64,000 nt of DNA from Nostoc sp. 'Peltigera membranacea cyanobiont' 210A (GCF_002246015.1 NZ_NOLJ01000006.1:190232-254231), one strand, 5' to 3'. Numbered from the stretch's first letter, positions 25,173 to 34,790 are shown. Numbers and translations are program-made. Notes: generated by a model not told the origin, from the letters alone.

Positions 25173-26630
25173 ATGCTTGATGACAACGATTTTGCATTAG
25201 CCTCGGCTGTTGACACCTCGGTTGTAGTGCTTGAGAAGCTATCTTTACATCCTCAGCCGGAAGTTCGTCACGCTGTAGCTAGAAATCCGAATACGCCTAC
25301 TGAAGTGTTGCTGAAATTAGGTAAGGAGTTTCCAGACGCAATTACGGCGAACCCGATTTTCAATCTTTTGTTGCTGGAAAATCCTGAGAGCCATTTTGTC
25401 AGGCTCTCTTTAGCGCGTAGCACAACAACTAGTGAAAGTGCGATCGCTCAGTTATCTAAAATCGAGGATAAGGAAATTCTTTGTGCTGTGGCTGGAAATC
25501 CAAAAACACCTCTTCACATCCTGGAACGACTTGTAGTAGAAGGCCCGCCTGTTTTCTGCGATCACGAAAATGCTGATGAATCTGATTTTGATGGACTTTT
25601 TACCGCGATCGCTCAAAATTTGAATACTTCTGAATCGTTATTGCTTCAACTAGCCGAGGATGGAAGCTGGAATATCAAAATAGCGATCGCTGAGAACCCC
25701 AAAACACCCTTATCCCTGCTCAATACGTTTGCAGATTGGAGAAGTATGCATAAAGCAATTGCTCGAAATCCTCAAGCACCAAGCGCAATATTGGAAAAAC
25801 TAGCGGGAGAAAATGAAAAAGAAATTCGCGATCTGGTCAAGAACCATCCAAATGTTTCAGAAACTGCGATCGCCATCATCAATTTTATCGAGGGAAAACC
25901 TGGAACATCCATCGACTTGCTAGAGCGATTAGCCAGCGATCGACGAGTCTCTGTCCGGCGATTGGTTGCTACCCATCCCTCAACCCCTGCAAAGGTTTTA
26001 GAAAAGCTCGCGCAGGATGATGAATATGTACCCTTCAATCAATATGTACCCTTCAAAGCCGCAAACCATCCCAATGCAACCTCTACCGTTCTAGAGTTTT
26101 TTGCAGAGTTCTTGGTTAAGCAACATCAGGGAGTCTCGTCATCGAATCAAATCTTCTATAAACAAAGTGCGCTTGAATTGGTGAGACGTTCTGACATCAC
26201 TCCAAAAGTGTTAGAAAATCTGTTGCAGATGAATGAGCCTGATGTAGTAAGGGCGATCGCATTGTCTTTGAAAACACCACCCACTATGCTGCTTGCACTT
26301 ATAGACTATCAAGCTAAATTTGTAAGCATTGATTTTTTCAGAAATCTCGCTAAAAACCCCAATACACCCTCAGATGGGCTGGAGAAGCTTTATCTAAAAA
26401 TCAACCAAACGCAACATGCAAATACGATTAGTGGTCTAGGCGCTATCGCTGCTCATCCCAATACCCCCGTCTATTTGCTAGAACAATTAGCAGTTCATGC
26501 CGACTACAGTATTCGGGCAAATGTAGCCATAAATATCAATACACCGATTTCAATTTTGGAGCGGTTAAGCAATGATTCGCAAGGCAGGGTTAGTAGGTTT
26601 GCTAAACAGGCGCTCAAGGAAAGAGCTTGA
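25173..26630 (+). CDS. LRV (leucine-rich repeat variant) protein
   Basis: 485 residues from the ATG at 25173 (the frame opens upstream at a GTG at 25122, but the extra 17 residues are outside the repeats). The whole protein is made of repeats of about 24 residues with the consensus V-A-x-N-P-x-T-P-x-x-x-L-x-x-L-A, forming an alpha/3-10 helical solenoid. A similar but frameshifted gene is at 16358-17284. LRV solenoids act as protein-binding scaffolds; the ligand is unknown. It is soluble, with no signal peptide. The two LRV genes flank the stressosome-type operon. Confidence 0.85.
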   Translation: MLDDNDFALASAVDTSVVVLEKLSLHPQPEVRHAVARNPNTPTEVLLKLGKEFPDAITANPIFNLLLLENPESHFVRLSLARSTTTSESAIAQLSKIEDKEILCAVAGNPKTPLHILERLVVEGPPVFCDHENADESDFDGLFTAIAQNLNTSESLLLQLAEDGSWNIKIAIAENPKTPLSLLNTFADWRSMHKAIARNPQAPSAILEKLAGENEKEIRDLVKNHPNVSETAIAIINFIEGKPGTSIDLLERLASDRRVSVRRLVATHPSTPAKVLEKLAQDDEYVPFNQYVPFKAANHPNATSTVLEFFAEFLVKQHQGVSSSNQIFYKQSALELVRRSDITPKVLENLLQMNEPDVVRAIALSLKTPPTMLLALIDYQAKFVSIDFFRNLAKNPNTPSDGLEKLYLKINQTQHANTISGLGAIAAHPNTPVYLLEQLAVHADYSIRANVAININTPISILERLSNDSQGRVSRFAKQALKERA

Positions 26631-26758
26631 TTTCAGGATTGTTTCTGTAAAGGTCAACACTTTGCAGAGAGACTCTGAGAAAACCCCAAGCGATGCCAGA
26701 ATCTTTACAGCGTTAAAATAGTAAGTAAGGTAAAGATATATATTCAGAGTCAAAATCA

Positions 26759-27427
26759 ATGGCACTATTCGGATTTGGCAAAAAGTCAGTTATGCCCACA
26801 CCTGAAGAAGCTTTGTCAGGAAGGGCACAATCTATGTCAGTACCCGCCGCTCATTATGTCAACAAAAATCCCTTAAAACCTCCTTTTCCCGATGGATTGG
26901 AGAAGGTAATCTTTGGCTTGGGCTGTTTTTGGGGTGCAGAACGCAAATTCTGGCAACTTAAAGGAGTTTACACCACCGCAGTCGGTTACGCTGCTGGTTT
27001 AACACCCAACCCCACTTATGAAGAGGTATGTAGTGGGCGAACCGGTCACAATGAAGTGGTGTTGGTTGTATTCGATCCCAAAGTGATTAGTTATGCCGAA
27101 CTGCTCAAAGTCTTTTGGGAAAGCCACAATCCCACCCAAGGGATGCGCCAAGGTAATGATGCTGGCACTCAATACCGTTCGGGAATTTATGTATATTCCG
27201 AAAATCAAAAGCAGCTAGCAGAAGCATCGCGGGAAGCTTATCAGCAAGCCCTCAACAGCGCAGGTTATGGCAAGATTACTACAGAAATCTTGGATGCGCC
27301 GGAATTCTACTACGCTGAAGCTTACCATCAGCAATACCTAGCTAAAAATCCCAACGGGTATTGTGGTTTAGGGGGGACAAATGTTTCTTGTCCTGTGGGT
27401 GTAGTTGAATCGCAAGTTAGTAGTTAG
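26759..27427 (+). CDS. msrA: Peptide methionine-S-sulfoxide reductase MsrA
   Basis: 222 residues with the active-site motif GCFWG (Cys near residue 55), plus GYAAG, TGHNEVV and [18 protein letters not shown], all typical of MsrA. It reduces methionine-S-sulfoxide in proteins, using thioredoxin, and repairs oxidative damage in the cytoplasm. The C-terminal tail carries two further cysteines (GYCGLGG and VSCPVG) that may serve as resolving residues. The gene is monocistronic and followed by a strong hairpin terminator at 27502-27530. Confidence 0.95.
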   Translation: MALFGFGKKSVMPTPEEALSGRAQSMSVPAAHYVNKNPLKPPFPDGLEKVIFGLGCFWGAERKFWQLKGVYTTAVGYAAGLTPNPTYEEVCSGRTGHNEVVLVVFDPKVISYAELLKVFWESHNPTQGMRQGNDAGTQYRSGIYVYSENQKQLAEASREAYQQALNSAGYGKITTEILDAPEFYYAEAYHQQYLAKNPNGYCGLGGTNVSCPVGVVESQVSS

Positions 27428-27501
27428 AAATGGAGTTGGTAGGGTAGTTAACTTAACGTGAGTTCGACGAACCTCTCCCTGCCTTGAACTAAAGTTCAAG
27501 T

Positions 27502-27530
27502 CTGTCCCTCTCCGAGTCGGAGAGGGACAG
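27502..27530 (+). terminator. Perfect 13-bp hairpin after msrA
   Basis: CTGTCCCTCTCCG-AGT-CGGAGAGGGACAG is a perfect 13-bp stem with a 3-nt loop, followed by GTTTTGT. A smaller hairpin, CTTGAACT-AA-AGTTCAAG, lies just before it (27483-27500). It probably ends msrA transcription. Confidence 0.7.
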
Positions 27531-27698
27531 GTTTTGTATCGTTAAGAATATTTGTAGCTTGGTTGAGGCAACGCGTTACCCAACAAACCCCCTAAAAAGT
27601 AGGATTTTGTTACTCAACAACACATTTTTTTAGGCTTAACCGAACCGTATTACATTTACGATGGTGCGTTAGCCAAGGGCATAACGCACCGTACAAGA

Positions 27699-28325
27699 TT
27701 ACGAATTACGAATTAAATGAGCTAGGTGCTTTAACACTTTCAGGACAATATATATGTCATCACGACTATCTAAAGCAAACAAATCAGATAGAGAATATTG
27801 TGGAGTTTCAGTTTTTAGCAGTTTGATAAATCTAAATTCATTACCATTGGTGATAAAGCCAAAAACAGGTTTAGCTGAAGTTGCATCTGCCAACATATAA
27901 GCCAATGCTTGTGAAATTGCTGGCACTAACGAATAATCTGCTCGTTTTGCCTCAATAACCAAAACCCAAAATGGAGGATGGAACACCAAGATGTCAATAC
28001 GTCCTCTGATAATCGTGCCTTCGTCTTCAGAAGAAATTTTTACCTCTTGTTCTGAAGCAATGTAGAAAGGCGGTTGATAAAAACCTGCTAGACGCAATAG
28101 TGGAGATAGCACCACCATTTTGACTACAGGTTCTAAAATAGGATATTTCGATAGATGCAAATATTCTGTCTTGACTTCGTTGAGAGATTGCTTTTCTAAG
28201 TCACTCAACTTAGGTAAATCATGCCGCCATTCTGAAAAAAAATCTTCGTCGTCTGCAAGTTGTAGACCAAATTCATCAATCAGTTGGGCTAGGGTGATAT
28301 CTTTTCCTTGAAGAATTTGAACCAT
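27699..28325 (-). CDS. PD-(D/E)XK nuclease-like protein
   Basis: 208 residues. The motif RGRIDILV ... WVLVIEAKRA gives the D111, E125, K127 triad of PD-(D/E)XK nucleases, followed by SQALAYML and VFGFITNGNEF, a pattern seen in restriction-endonuclease-like proteins related to the N-terminal part of type I R subunits. The helicase domain and the specificity and methylase subunits are absent, so it is not a working type I system. Its role is unknown. It is transcribed leftward, 70 bp after the Ser/Thr kinase gene. Confidence 0.75.
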   Translation of the reverse strand: MVQILQGKDITLAQLIDEFGLQLADDEDFFSEWRHDLPKLSDLEKQSLNEVKTEYLHLSKYPILEPVVKMVVLSPLLRLAGFYQPPFYIASEQEVKISSEDEGTIIRGRIDILVFHPPFWVLVIEAKRADYSLVPAISQALAYMLADATSAKPVFGFITNGNEFRFIKLLKTETPQYSLSDLFALDSRDDIYIVLKVLKHLAHLIRNS

Positions 28326-28394
28326 TTGTTGAACCCTTCCCTTGTACTTATCTGCCTAAAAAACTCTCCCTTAATATTTACCCAAAAGACTGCC

Positions 28395-29588
28395 TTACAG
28401 TGCAGATTTGAGTAAAGCGATCGCTCGAACCCACAACATAATACTAATAGGCGCTCCAAGTAGAATACCAGCGATCGCCCAGCCTCTCTGATGCGCTTTG
28501 AATTGTTCAATACTGCGCCACTGCCTACTTTTCCAAGCCCATTCATTACCTTTTGCACCGAGTGCGATCGCCATTAACCACCAACCGTGTGGTACAAAAC
28601 AGAATAGCCCATACCATACCTGATTCGGCCACATCCACAACCAAGGCATCAGAAAAGCGCCCCAATTCCAACCGAGAATTTCCTCTGGGACTGTTTCATT
28701 CTGATTACTTATGCCGCATCCAGAATTGTTGATGATTTCTTTTAGCGGCAAAAGCTGATTATTGTTTGCAGATTTGACAGTCAGTCCCGATTTGAGAGCA
28801 TTCAGCGCAATGCTTGCACTAGTAAATCTTTGTTCGGGAGCGGGTTCTATCAACTTTTGTAGCCAACTGACAAAACTGGGGCTGAGGTTAACTCGATCTG
28901 TAAATTGCAATCGCAAATCCTGCTGGGGCAAATCAGAGGGGGAAGTTCCAGTGAGCAAATGAATTAAAGTCGCTCCTAATGCATATAAGTCTGAAGCCGC
29001 AACAGCTCTACCACCAAATTGTTCCATTGGGGCATAACCATAAGTACCGACAACGGTAAAAGTAACGCCTTCTCTTGCCGCTTTATCTTGAACTGCGCCA
29101 AAATCAACTAAATAAATCTGATTATCGTCGCCCCAGATTAAATTACTCGGTTTAATATCTCTATGCAACACTCCTGGATTCAATTCATGTAGATAGGTGA
29201 GAATATTTAAAACCTCAACAGCAATTTTTCTCGCTCGCTTTTCACTAAACCTTTTGCCAACTGCAAGTTTTTCCTTAAGCGACTCACCAGGAATATATTC
29301 TTGGATTAAGGCAAACCAGAGTGTGCGATCGTCGATACAAAAATAATCTATATATCGAGGGATGCGGGGATGATTTAACTGTTTAAGAATTTGTGCTTCC
29401 CTCTCAAAAAGTTTCAGGTCATCCCACTGTACAGTACCCCCAAAGGCCAAAAGTTTGACCACAACGATAGAATTTTCGCCATCAGAGCCTTGTAAATCCA
29501 ATGCTTGCCAAGTTTGGCGAATTCCATTGTTGCCGAGTTGACGCTGGATTTGATAACGATCTTGTAATATCTGTTCTGGTTGCAGCAT
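28395..29588 (-). CDS. Serine/threonine protein kinase with C-terminal membrane segments
   Basis: About 397 residues. The kinase domain spans about residues 12-270: a glycine loop (LGNNGIRQTW, atypical in having one Gly less), Lys in VVVKLL, HRDIKPSN near 146, VDFGAVQD near 166, and GTYGYAPMEQFGG. The C-terminal 120 residues contain hydrophobic stretches (FLMPWLWMWPNQVWYGLFCF, then GWAIAGILLGAPISIMLW), so the enzyme is probably membrane-anchored with a cytoplasmic kinase. I used the ATG at 29586-29588; the frame opens at a TTG at 29636. The substrate is unknown. Confidence 0.88.
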   Translation of the reverse strand: MLQPEQILQDRYQIQRQLGNNGIRQTWQALDLQGSDGENSIVVVKLLAFGGTVQWDDLKLFEREAQILKQLNHPRIPRYIDYFCIDDRTLWFALIQEYIPGESLKEKLAVGKRFSEKRARKIAVEVLNILTYLHELNPGVLHRDIKPSNLIWGDDNQIYLVDFGAVQDKAAREGVTFTVVGTYGYAPMEQFGGRAVAASDLYALGATLIHLLTGTSPSDLPQQDLRLQFTDRVNLSPSFVSWLQKLIEPAPEQRFTSASIALNALKSGLTVKSANNNQLLPLKEIINNSGCGISNQNETVPEEILGWNWGAFLMPWLWMWPNQVWYGLFCFVPHGWWLMAIALGAKGNEWAWKSRQWRSIEQFKAHQRGWAIAGILLGAPISIMLWVRAIALLKSAL

Positions 29589-29702
29589 CTTAACACCTGC
29601 TGGCAATTTACGTTGATCTGATTCCCTTATATTCAAGGATAGTCATTATCTACAAAAACTGTCGGAGCCAGATAATTTTATTAAAAAAGTAGTATCTCAG
29701 CC

Positions 29703-29969
29703 GTGAGAAAATTTAGAAGACTTGATGAATTTGAAGAAGAGTACTTCCGCAAGCACCCGGAAGAGATCGACGATTATTTGACCGAGATATTTCACGAATA
29801 TTCACAATACAACGGTTCCGGCGCGTTGTTGGCATCCTTGCGCGTCGTTGCTGCTGTGCGGGAAATTAGTGACACTATTGGGTGCAGAATGTGGGTTACA
29901 AATAATTTTTGCGATAGTAAGCTTGATATTCCGCAGACAGCAAAGGCTCCCACCAATCACGATGATTGA
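29703..29969 (+). pseudogene. Truncated HigA-like antitoxin (addiction module antidote)
   Basis: 88 residues from a GTG start. Residues 1-60 (RRLDEFEEEYFRKHPEEIDD, then YLTEIFHEYSQYNGSGALLA and SLRVVAAVREISDTIG) match the N-terminal part of the COG3636-type antidote proteins. The C-terminal helix-turn-helix that should follow is missing; residues 61-88 look random and run into the 3' end of the convergent rmlB gene (74-bp tail-to-tail overlap). No toxin gene is present nearby. I read it as the remains of a toxin-antitoxin unit. Confidence 0.6.
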
Positions 29970-30957
29970 GATACCATTCAACTGTTAAACGTAAACCCTC
30001 CGCAATTGTTACTGAAGGCGTCCAACCAAGCTGAGTTTTAATTTTGTTCGCGTTAATTGCATATCTCCTGTCATGTCCTTGTCTATCCTTAACAAAAGTA
30101 ATCAACTGCTTGGCTGGATATACTGGTAAATCAGGTGCTAATTCATCCATCATCTGACACAAAAGTTGCACGAGGTTAATATTTTCCACCTCATTGTTGC
30201 CACCAATATTGTACGTTTCTCCTGGTTGACCATGATTAATTACTACATCTAAAGCACGGCAATGATCGCCCACATAAAGCCAATCCCGTACATTTTTACC
30301 ATCACCATAAACAGGTAATGGTTTCCCGATCAAAGTGTTGATACACATCAGAGGAATTAGTTTTTCGGGAAACTGATAAGGGCCGTAATTATTAGAGCAA
30401 TTTGTGATAATAGTTGGAAGTTGATAAGTATGATAATAAGCACGGACTAAATGATCGCTACCCGCTTTGGAAGCTGAATAGGGACTATTGGGAGCGTAGG
30501 GTGTCGTTTCACAAAAAGCTGCATCATCTGCACCCAAACTGCCATAGACTTCATCAGTAGAAACGTGCAGTAAACGATAATCAGATGGCTGTGCTTTCGC
30601 CTCCCAATGTTGTCGAAAAGCTTCCAGCAGAGTGAAAGTTCCGACTACATTAGTTTGCACAAAAGCAGCCGGTCCAAGAATCGAACGATCGACATGAGAT
30701 TCAGCGGCAAAATGAGCGATGGTATCAATATTTTCCGTTGATAATAGCTCATCTATGATAGTGCGATCGCAAATATCTCCCTGCACAAACCGAAAATTCT
30801 CTTTTCCCTCAACCAGCGCCAAATTCAGACGATTCCCTGCATAAGTAAGAGCATCTAACACCACCACGCGATCGCCTGGATAAACCTGACACCAATGATG
30901 CACAAAATTCGCCCCAATAAACCCCGCACCCCCAGTAACTAATAACCGCCGATTCAT
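29896..30957 (-). CDS. rfbB: dTDP-glucose 4,6-dehydratase
   Basis: 353 residues, an extended SDR enzyme: NAD-binding GGAGFIG at residues 8-15, STDEVYG, the catalytic YSASKAGSDH (YxxxK), and the C-terminal substrate region with NIGG and GHDRRYAI. It converts dTDP-glucose to dTDP-4-keto-6-deoxyglucose, the second step to dTDP-L-rhamnose, for surface polysaccharides. The other three rml genes are not in the window. The glycosyltransferase gene 52 bp upstream is in the same direction, so both may serve envelope polysaccharide synthesis. Confidence 0.95.
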   Translation of the reverse strand: MNRRLLVTGGAGFIGANFVHHWCQVYPGDRVVVLDALTYAGNRLNLALVEGKENFRFVQGDICDRTIIDELLSTENIDTIAHFAAESHVDRSILGPAAFVQTNVVGTFTLLEAFRQHWEAKAQPSDYRLLHVSTDEVYGSLGADDAAFCETTPYAPNSPYSASKAGSDHLVRAYYHTYQLPTIITNCSNNYGPYQFPEKLIPLMCINTLIGKPLPVYGDGKNVRDWLYVGDHCRALDVVINHGQPGETYNIGGNNEVENINLVQLLCQMMDELAPDLPVYPAKQLITFVKDRQGHDRRYAINANKIKTQLGWTPSVTIAEGLRLTVEWYLNHRDWWEPLLSAEYQAYYRKNYL

Positions 30958-31009
30958 TCAATTTCCTCTCTTCTCTCTGTGTTCTCAGTGCCTCTGCGGT
31001 TCGTTTCTA

Positions 31010-32005
31010 TTACTTAAAATATTTCTTCCTCAACTTCCCATATATCTTCTGAGCAAGTAATTTCGCCATCCGTATTTTAGTAAAATCCTTAATATTAGAT
31101 GGCTGCTGAATCTTGTGATCAAAAAACTCATTTAACTCATCCAGAATAACTTGAAAACGCTTAATAATGTTTTCAGTCCGATGCTCAACCAAAAAATCTT
31201 CAGACAAGCTAAAAACTACCGAAGATTCAATCACTTTCACAATACGTTGCACATCATACTCTTGAGAATATCCAGCAATTTTATAACAATTAAATCCAGG
31301 GTCTAAGTAATCAGCTAGTCCACCGTTGACACTAGAAAATACTTGACAGCCACAAGCAAGAGCTTCCATTGGTTGTAGACCAAATCCTTCACTAACACGC
31401 TGTTGTGCCCAGTACTCAGCCGAATCATAGAGGTAAACCTTCGCTCGGTTGAATAGTCCGGGTAAATCCTCTACATAAGAGTCAACAACCAATACTTTAC
31501 AACGTTTTTGCAACGCCGGAATCAATTCTTTAATTAAATATTCCGAAGACTTCCGAGCTTGAACTAAAACATCAATATCCCGTTCCAAACCTAAATTTTG
31601 AAACTCATCAGAAATTTGATTGGGCAAATAATAAATCAGAGAATTGGGTGATTTTTCTCCCCAATATCCCATTGTATAGCGGCTAACAGTCATGATTGGA
31701 ATACTTGCAGGTAGCCTAAATGAATAACCTGCGCTATGTGCATGGTAAACGACATTATATTGCTTAAGTTTAGCCACGAGTTGAGCTATATCAAATCCCC
31801 AACTGATCACAAAAATTACATCATTTAAATTTTTCTCTTTTAGTAAATCATCAATAAAAAGCTTATCTTTTTCCCGTTGACGGTAAGTTACAACTTCAGC
31901 ACTACAGAAATTCTGAGCCAGATTAAGTGCTTTTAACTCAGCCCAAAGACCACCACAGGCAAATTTGCTATCTGTACCGGGAAGTAAGAAGTAAAGTTTT
32001 CTCAT
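31010..32005 (-). CDS. Glycosyltransferase (GT4-like)
   Basis: 331 residues. The C-terminal domain holds EGFGLQPMEALACGCQVFSS, the EX7E motif of retaining GT-B glycosyltransferases, and the N-terminal domain begins LYFLLPGTDSKFACGG. No membrane span is seen. It probably adds a sugar to an envelope polysaccharide or lipid. Sugar donor and acceptor cannot be read from the sequence. It lies directly upstream of rfbB on the same strand. Confidence 0.8.
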   Translation of the reverse strand: MRKLYFLLPGTDSKFACGGLWAELKALNLAQNFCSAEVVTYRQREKDKLFIDDLLKEKNLNDVIFVISWGFDIAQLVAKLKQYNVVYHAHSAGYSFRLPASIPIMTVSRYTMGYWGEKSPNSLIYYLPNQISDEFQNLGLERDIDVLVQARKSSEYLIKELIPALQKRCKVLVVDSYVEDLPGLFNRAKVYLYDSAEYWAQQRVSEGFGLQPMEALACGCQVFSSVNGGLADYLDPGFNCYKIAGYSQEYDVQRIVKVIESSVVFSLSEDFLVEHRTENIIKRFQVILDELNEFFDHKIQQPSNIKDFTKIRMAKLLAQKIYGKLRKKYFK

Positions 32006-32092
32006 AATTTTTTTATGGGAGTAGGAAGTAGGAAGTGTGGAGAGATGGGGGAGAAAATTTTATTTTGTCCTCCTCATATCTTCTTGCTCTCT

Positions 32093-32794
32093 TCATTCTT
32101 GCCAGCCTACTTTAACAAAATGTGCCTCACGCCCCCAAACATCGCGTGTACGGGTAATATTTTCAATTGCTAGGTTAAAAGGAATGGCAGTTGTTAGGTA
32201 ACGCTGTGCCATATAACCTAAATCAGGTGCGAGTTCCGCGGCCGTCGTTGCTGCTAACCCCAAACCTATAAGTTGCTCGGTTGGTCGAAATGGTAGCAAT
32301 AGATGCACACCGACAGCTAGTCCAGCCGTTAAGAGCATTGCTACTGATAAATTTGTGCCACAACGGGGATGTACGGCCAAATCCCATTCCCCACTGGTGA
32401 TGCGATGTCGAGCAAGTGTGACTGCACGCCGCAAATCACTAATATTTACCTCACCATAAAGGTAGAATCCCTGCTCAGTAGATAAACCGCCTAATAGTTC
32501 ATTATCTAATTGAACATTAGTAGATTCTGCTGGGGCAGAATAGGCGCTTTTTGATTCGCTAAGAACCCAAACAGTAGCATGTTCTAAAGCGTGAACCTGC
32601 CGCAGCATCAAAATTTCTTTCAACCCTGGAATAAACGATAGCTGTCTGAGTAAGTCGGCATCTTGTGTGGTTTGCGGAAAATCTGAAGATTGCTCTTCCA
32701 GACTTGGAACCTTCTCAGATACAGGTATCGTAAAATCAAAGTTAAAAAATTCAAAGGGAGACGAGCTACCCTGAAAAGAAGCGGAAGTATTCAT
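32093..32794 (-). CDS. DUF6391 family protein
   Basis: About 233 residues from the ATG at 32792-32794, which has GGGAG 10 nt upstream. The frame extends to 32941, but that extra part derives from a G-rich repeat region and does not look like protein. The conserved core (LSFIPGLKEILMLRQVHALEHATVWVL, HPRCGTNLSVAMLLTAG and NITRTRDVWGREAHFV read as separate motifs) matches DUF6391. Two hydrophobic spans occur near the Ala/Leu-rich GLAVGVHLLLPF and the following segment. HALEHA and HPRCGTN could bind a metal. The function is unknown. Confidence 0.7.
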   Translation of the reverse strand: MNTSASFQGSSSPFEFFNFDFTIPVSEKVPSLEEQSSDFPQTTQDADLLRQLSFIPGLKEILMLRQVHALEHATVWVLSESKSAYSAPAESTNVQLDNELLGGLSTEQGFYLYGEVNISDLRRAVTLARHRITSGEWDLAVHPRCGTNLSVAMLLTAGLAVGVHLLLPFRPTEQLIGLGLAATTAAELAPDLGYMAQRYLTTAIPFNLAIENITRTRDVWGREAHFVKVGWQE

Positions 32795-33185
32795 TGGTAC
32801 ACTACTCCCAAAGCCGATGGGGCAACATAGATTTCTTTCAAATGTAACGCTTGCACCACTGAAATTGTTGCTAATTTTTGTAGATGATTGTTTAGCTGGG
32901 GCATGGGGCATTGTAGATTGTTCTCCCATCCCAGTCCCCATTACCCCTTATCCCCAGCCCCCAATCCCCAGTCAATTTGCAAAAGAATTCTAATCTTTGA
33001 TAGTTTCCGAGTCCGAGGGTCAGCTGGCTCCACTAACATAAACTCCGGCTGAGTGATGGACTCGGAACTTTTGGTAGAGTGTTCACACTGAAAACTTAGG
33101 CGTAAAAAGGGGAACAATCAGTAAAACTCAAAATTGGCTTGTAATTTACTAGACCAAAGCAATTACGCTTCTACTAGTAAATTGT

Positions 33186-33449
33186 TCATTCGTTCTGGTT
33201 CGGTAGAGTACAGCAATTGACATCATTCAAACAGACTTTGCCCCACTGTAAAGCCCAGCGGACAAGAGCTACTCGATTATCTGTCTCAGTCTTGGTGAGA
33301 ATATTACTGATATGGTTATCAACTGTACGCTTGCTAATCTCCAGTTTTCCTGCAATCTCTTGGTTAGTTAAGCCAGCGGCCACTAGGTCGATAATTTGCA
33401 GTTCTCTGTCTGACAGACTAACGGGGGTCTCAGACTTGCCACCAGCCAT
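33186..33449 (-). CDS. pedR: PedR-like LuxR-type regulator
   Basis: 87 residues, a stand-alone LuxR-type helix-turn-helix (LSDRELQIIDLVAAGLTNQE, then KLEISKRTVDNHISNIL). There is no receiver domain. The C-terminal stretch WGKVCLNDVNCC contains the cysteines expected in PedR, the cyanobacterial regulator that responds to photosynthetic electron transport through the thioredoxin system. Length agrees with PedR. A GAGAGGA sequence lies upstream of the ATG. The assignment to PedR rests on size, HTH and cysteine pattern. Confidence 0.65.
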   Translation of the reverse strand: MAGGKSETPVSLSDRELQIIDLVAAGLTNQEIAGKLEISKRTVDNHISNILTKTETDNRVALVRWALQWGKVCLNDVNCCTLPNQNE

Positions 33450-33812
33450 GACTATTTCTATCCTCTCTTGGTATATGTACTTAATCGCTCTTTCTAATTC
33501 TAGAAGATTCTTTTCTTGGTAGGGGTTTCAAGTGTTAGCAGTAATATGATTGTCAATATTTTCTTTGGATTTCAAGTTACCAAAAATATAAACTACGCGA
33601 AGCTTTATGTAGTAAATATAGCTTATTTTGACAAATATATTATCTAAGCACTTAGTTAGAAGAAGCGAGTATGAGAAGCATATATATGCTATAGGAGTAG
33701 TAAAAATTGCTATTTCATTCTATGAAGGACTGGCGACAGATTAGCAAAAACTATTGTAGATTTTATACTGTAAATTCCTAATCCCAAATCGAAATCTAAA
33801 ATTGAAAATGAG
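33450..33812. promoter_or_regulatory. Divergent intergenic region between pedR-like and PfkB genes
   Basis: 363 AT-rich bases separate two divergent genes, so both promoters must lie here. I see no clear -35/-10 pair or conserved operator. There is no hidden gene. Confidence 0.4.
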
Positions 33813-34790
33813 ATGAGCAATCCCCGTGTTTTGTGCCTTGGTGAAATTTTGTTTGATTGTTTAGCCGATCAATTAGGGCTAAAGCTGGAAGAAGTGAAAT
33901 CTTGGACTCCCTATCCAGGAGGGGCACCAGCTAATGTAGCCTGTGCTTTAGTCAAGCTAGGAATGTCAGCAGGATTTATCGGAGCTGTTGGCGAAGATGA
34001 GCCAGGAAATGCACTGGTCAAGCTATTACAAGATGTAGGTGTAGAGACTACGGGAGTACAACGCCATCCCACAGCACCAACGCGGCAAGTTTATGTTACA
34101 CGGGATCTGGCTGGCGATCGCACCTTTGCCGGATTTGGTCAGTACGATACCGCAGAATTTGCCGATACTCGCCTGCAAGCTAAACAATTGTCAGATTCGC
34201 TGTTTCAACAGGCAGATTTTCTAGTTTTGGGTACTTTGGAATTAGCCTATCCTGAAAGTGAAGCGGCAATAAACCGCGCTCTAGAGTTAGCAGAACATTA
34301 CGACTTAAAAATTGTGCTGGATGTCAATTGGCGTCCTGTATTTTGGAAAGAGCCAAACATTGCCCATCAAAAAATTCCAGAATTAGTTAAGCGAGTCGAT
34401 TTCCTCAAACTCTCCAAAGAAGAAGCTGAATGGCTATTTGAAACCGCAGATCCCGGAGCCATTACTTATCGTCTAGCTTCGATTGAGGGGGTACTGGTGA
34501 CAGATGGGGAAAACGGCTGCACTTATTGTCTGGGTGAGAACGAAGGCAAATTACCCTCCTTTTCCATCCCTGTAGTTGATACAACTGGTGCAGGAGATAG
34601 CTTTTTAGCAGGATTCATCTACCAACTGAGTCAGTATGGTATCCACAGCTTACGGGATGCAGAAACAGCAAAACGCATTGTCACTTATGCCAGTGCTGTT
34701 GGGGCACTGACTACTATTAAAGCAGGTGCGATCGCTTCTCAACCTACTGCTGCTGAAGTCGAAGCTTTTCTCGCCGCACATCAACTCTAG
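33813..34790 (+). CDS. PfkB-family sugar kinase, probable fructokinase
   Basis: 325 residues. The N-terminal motif PYPGGAPANVACALVKLG and the C-terminal DTTGAGDSFLAGF (with the catalytic Asp) are PfkB family signatures, and the domain order fits fructokinases that phosphorylate fructose with ATP. It is soluble. It is isolated from its neighbours. The substrate preference (fructose versus another sugar) is inferred from overall similarity to fructokinases. Confidence 0.88.
   Translation: MSNPRVLCLGEILFDCLADQLGLKLEEVKSWTPYPGGAPANVACALVKLGMSAGFIGAVGEDEPGNALVKLLQDVGVETTGVQRHPTAPTRQVYVTRDLAGDRTFAGFGQYDTAEFADTRLQAKQLSDSLFQQADFLVLGTLELAYPESEAAINRALELAEHYDLKIVLDVNWRPVFWKEPNIAHQKIPELVKRVDFLKLSKEEAEWLFETADPGAITYRLASIEGVLVTDGENGCTYCLGENEGKLPSFSIPVVDTTGAGDSFLAGFIYQLSQYGIHSLRDAETAKRIVTYASAVGALTTIKAGAIASQPTAAEVEAFLAAHQL

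Noticed and set aside
32795-32941. N-terminal extension of the DUF6391 protein
   Set aside because: It derives from G-rich intergenic repeat text and has no conserved features; an ATG with a ribosome binding site lies downstream.
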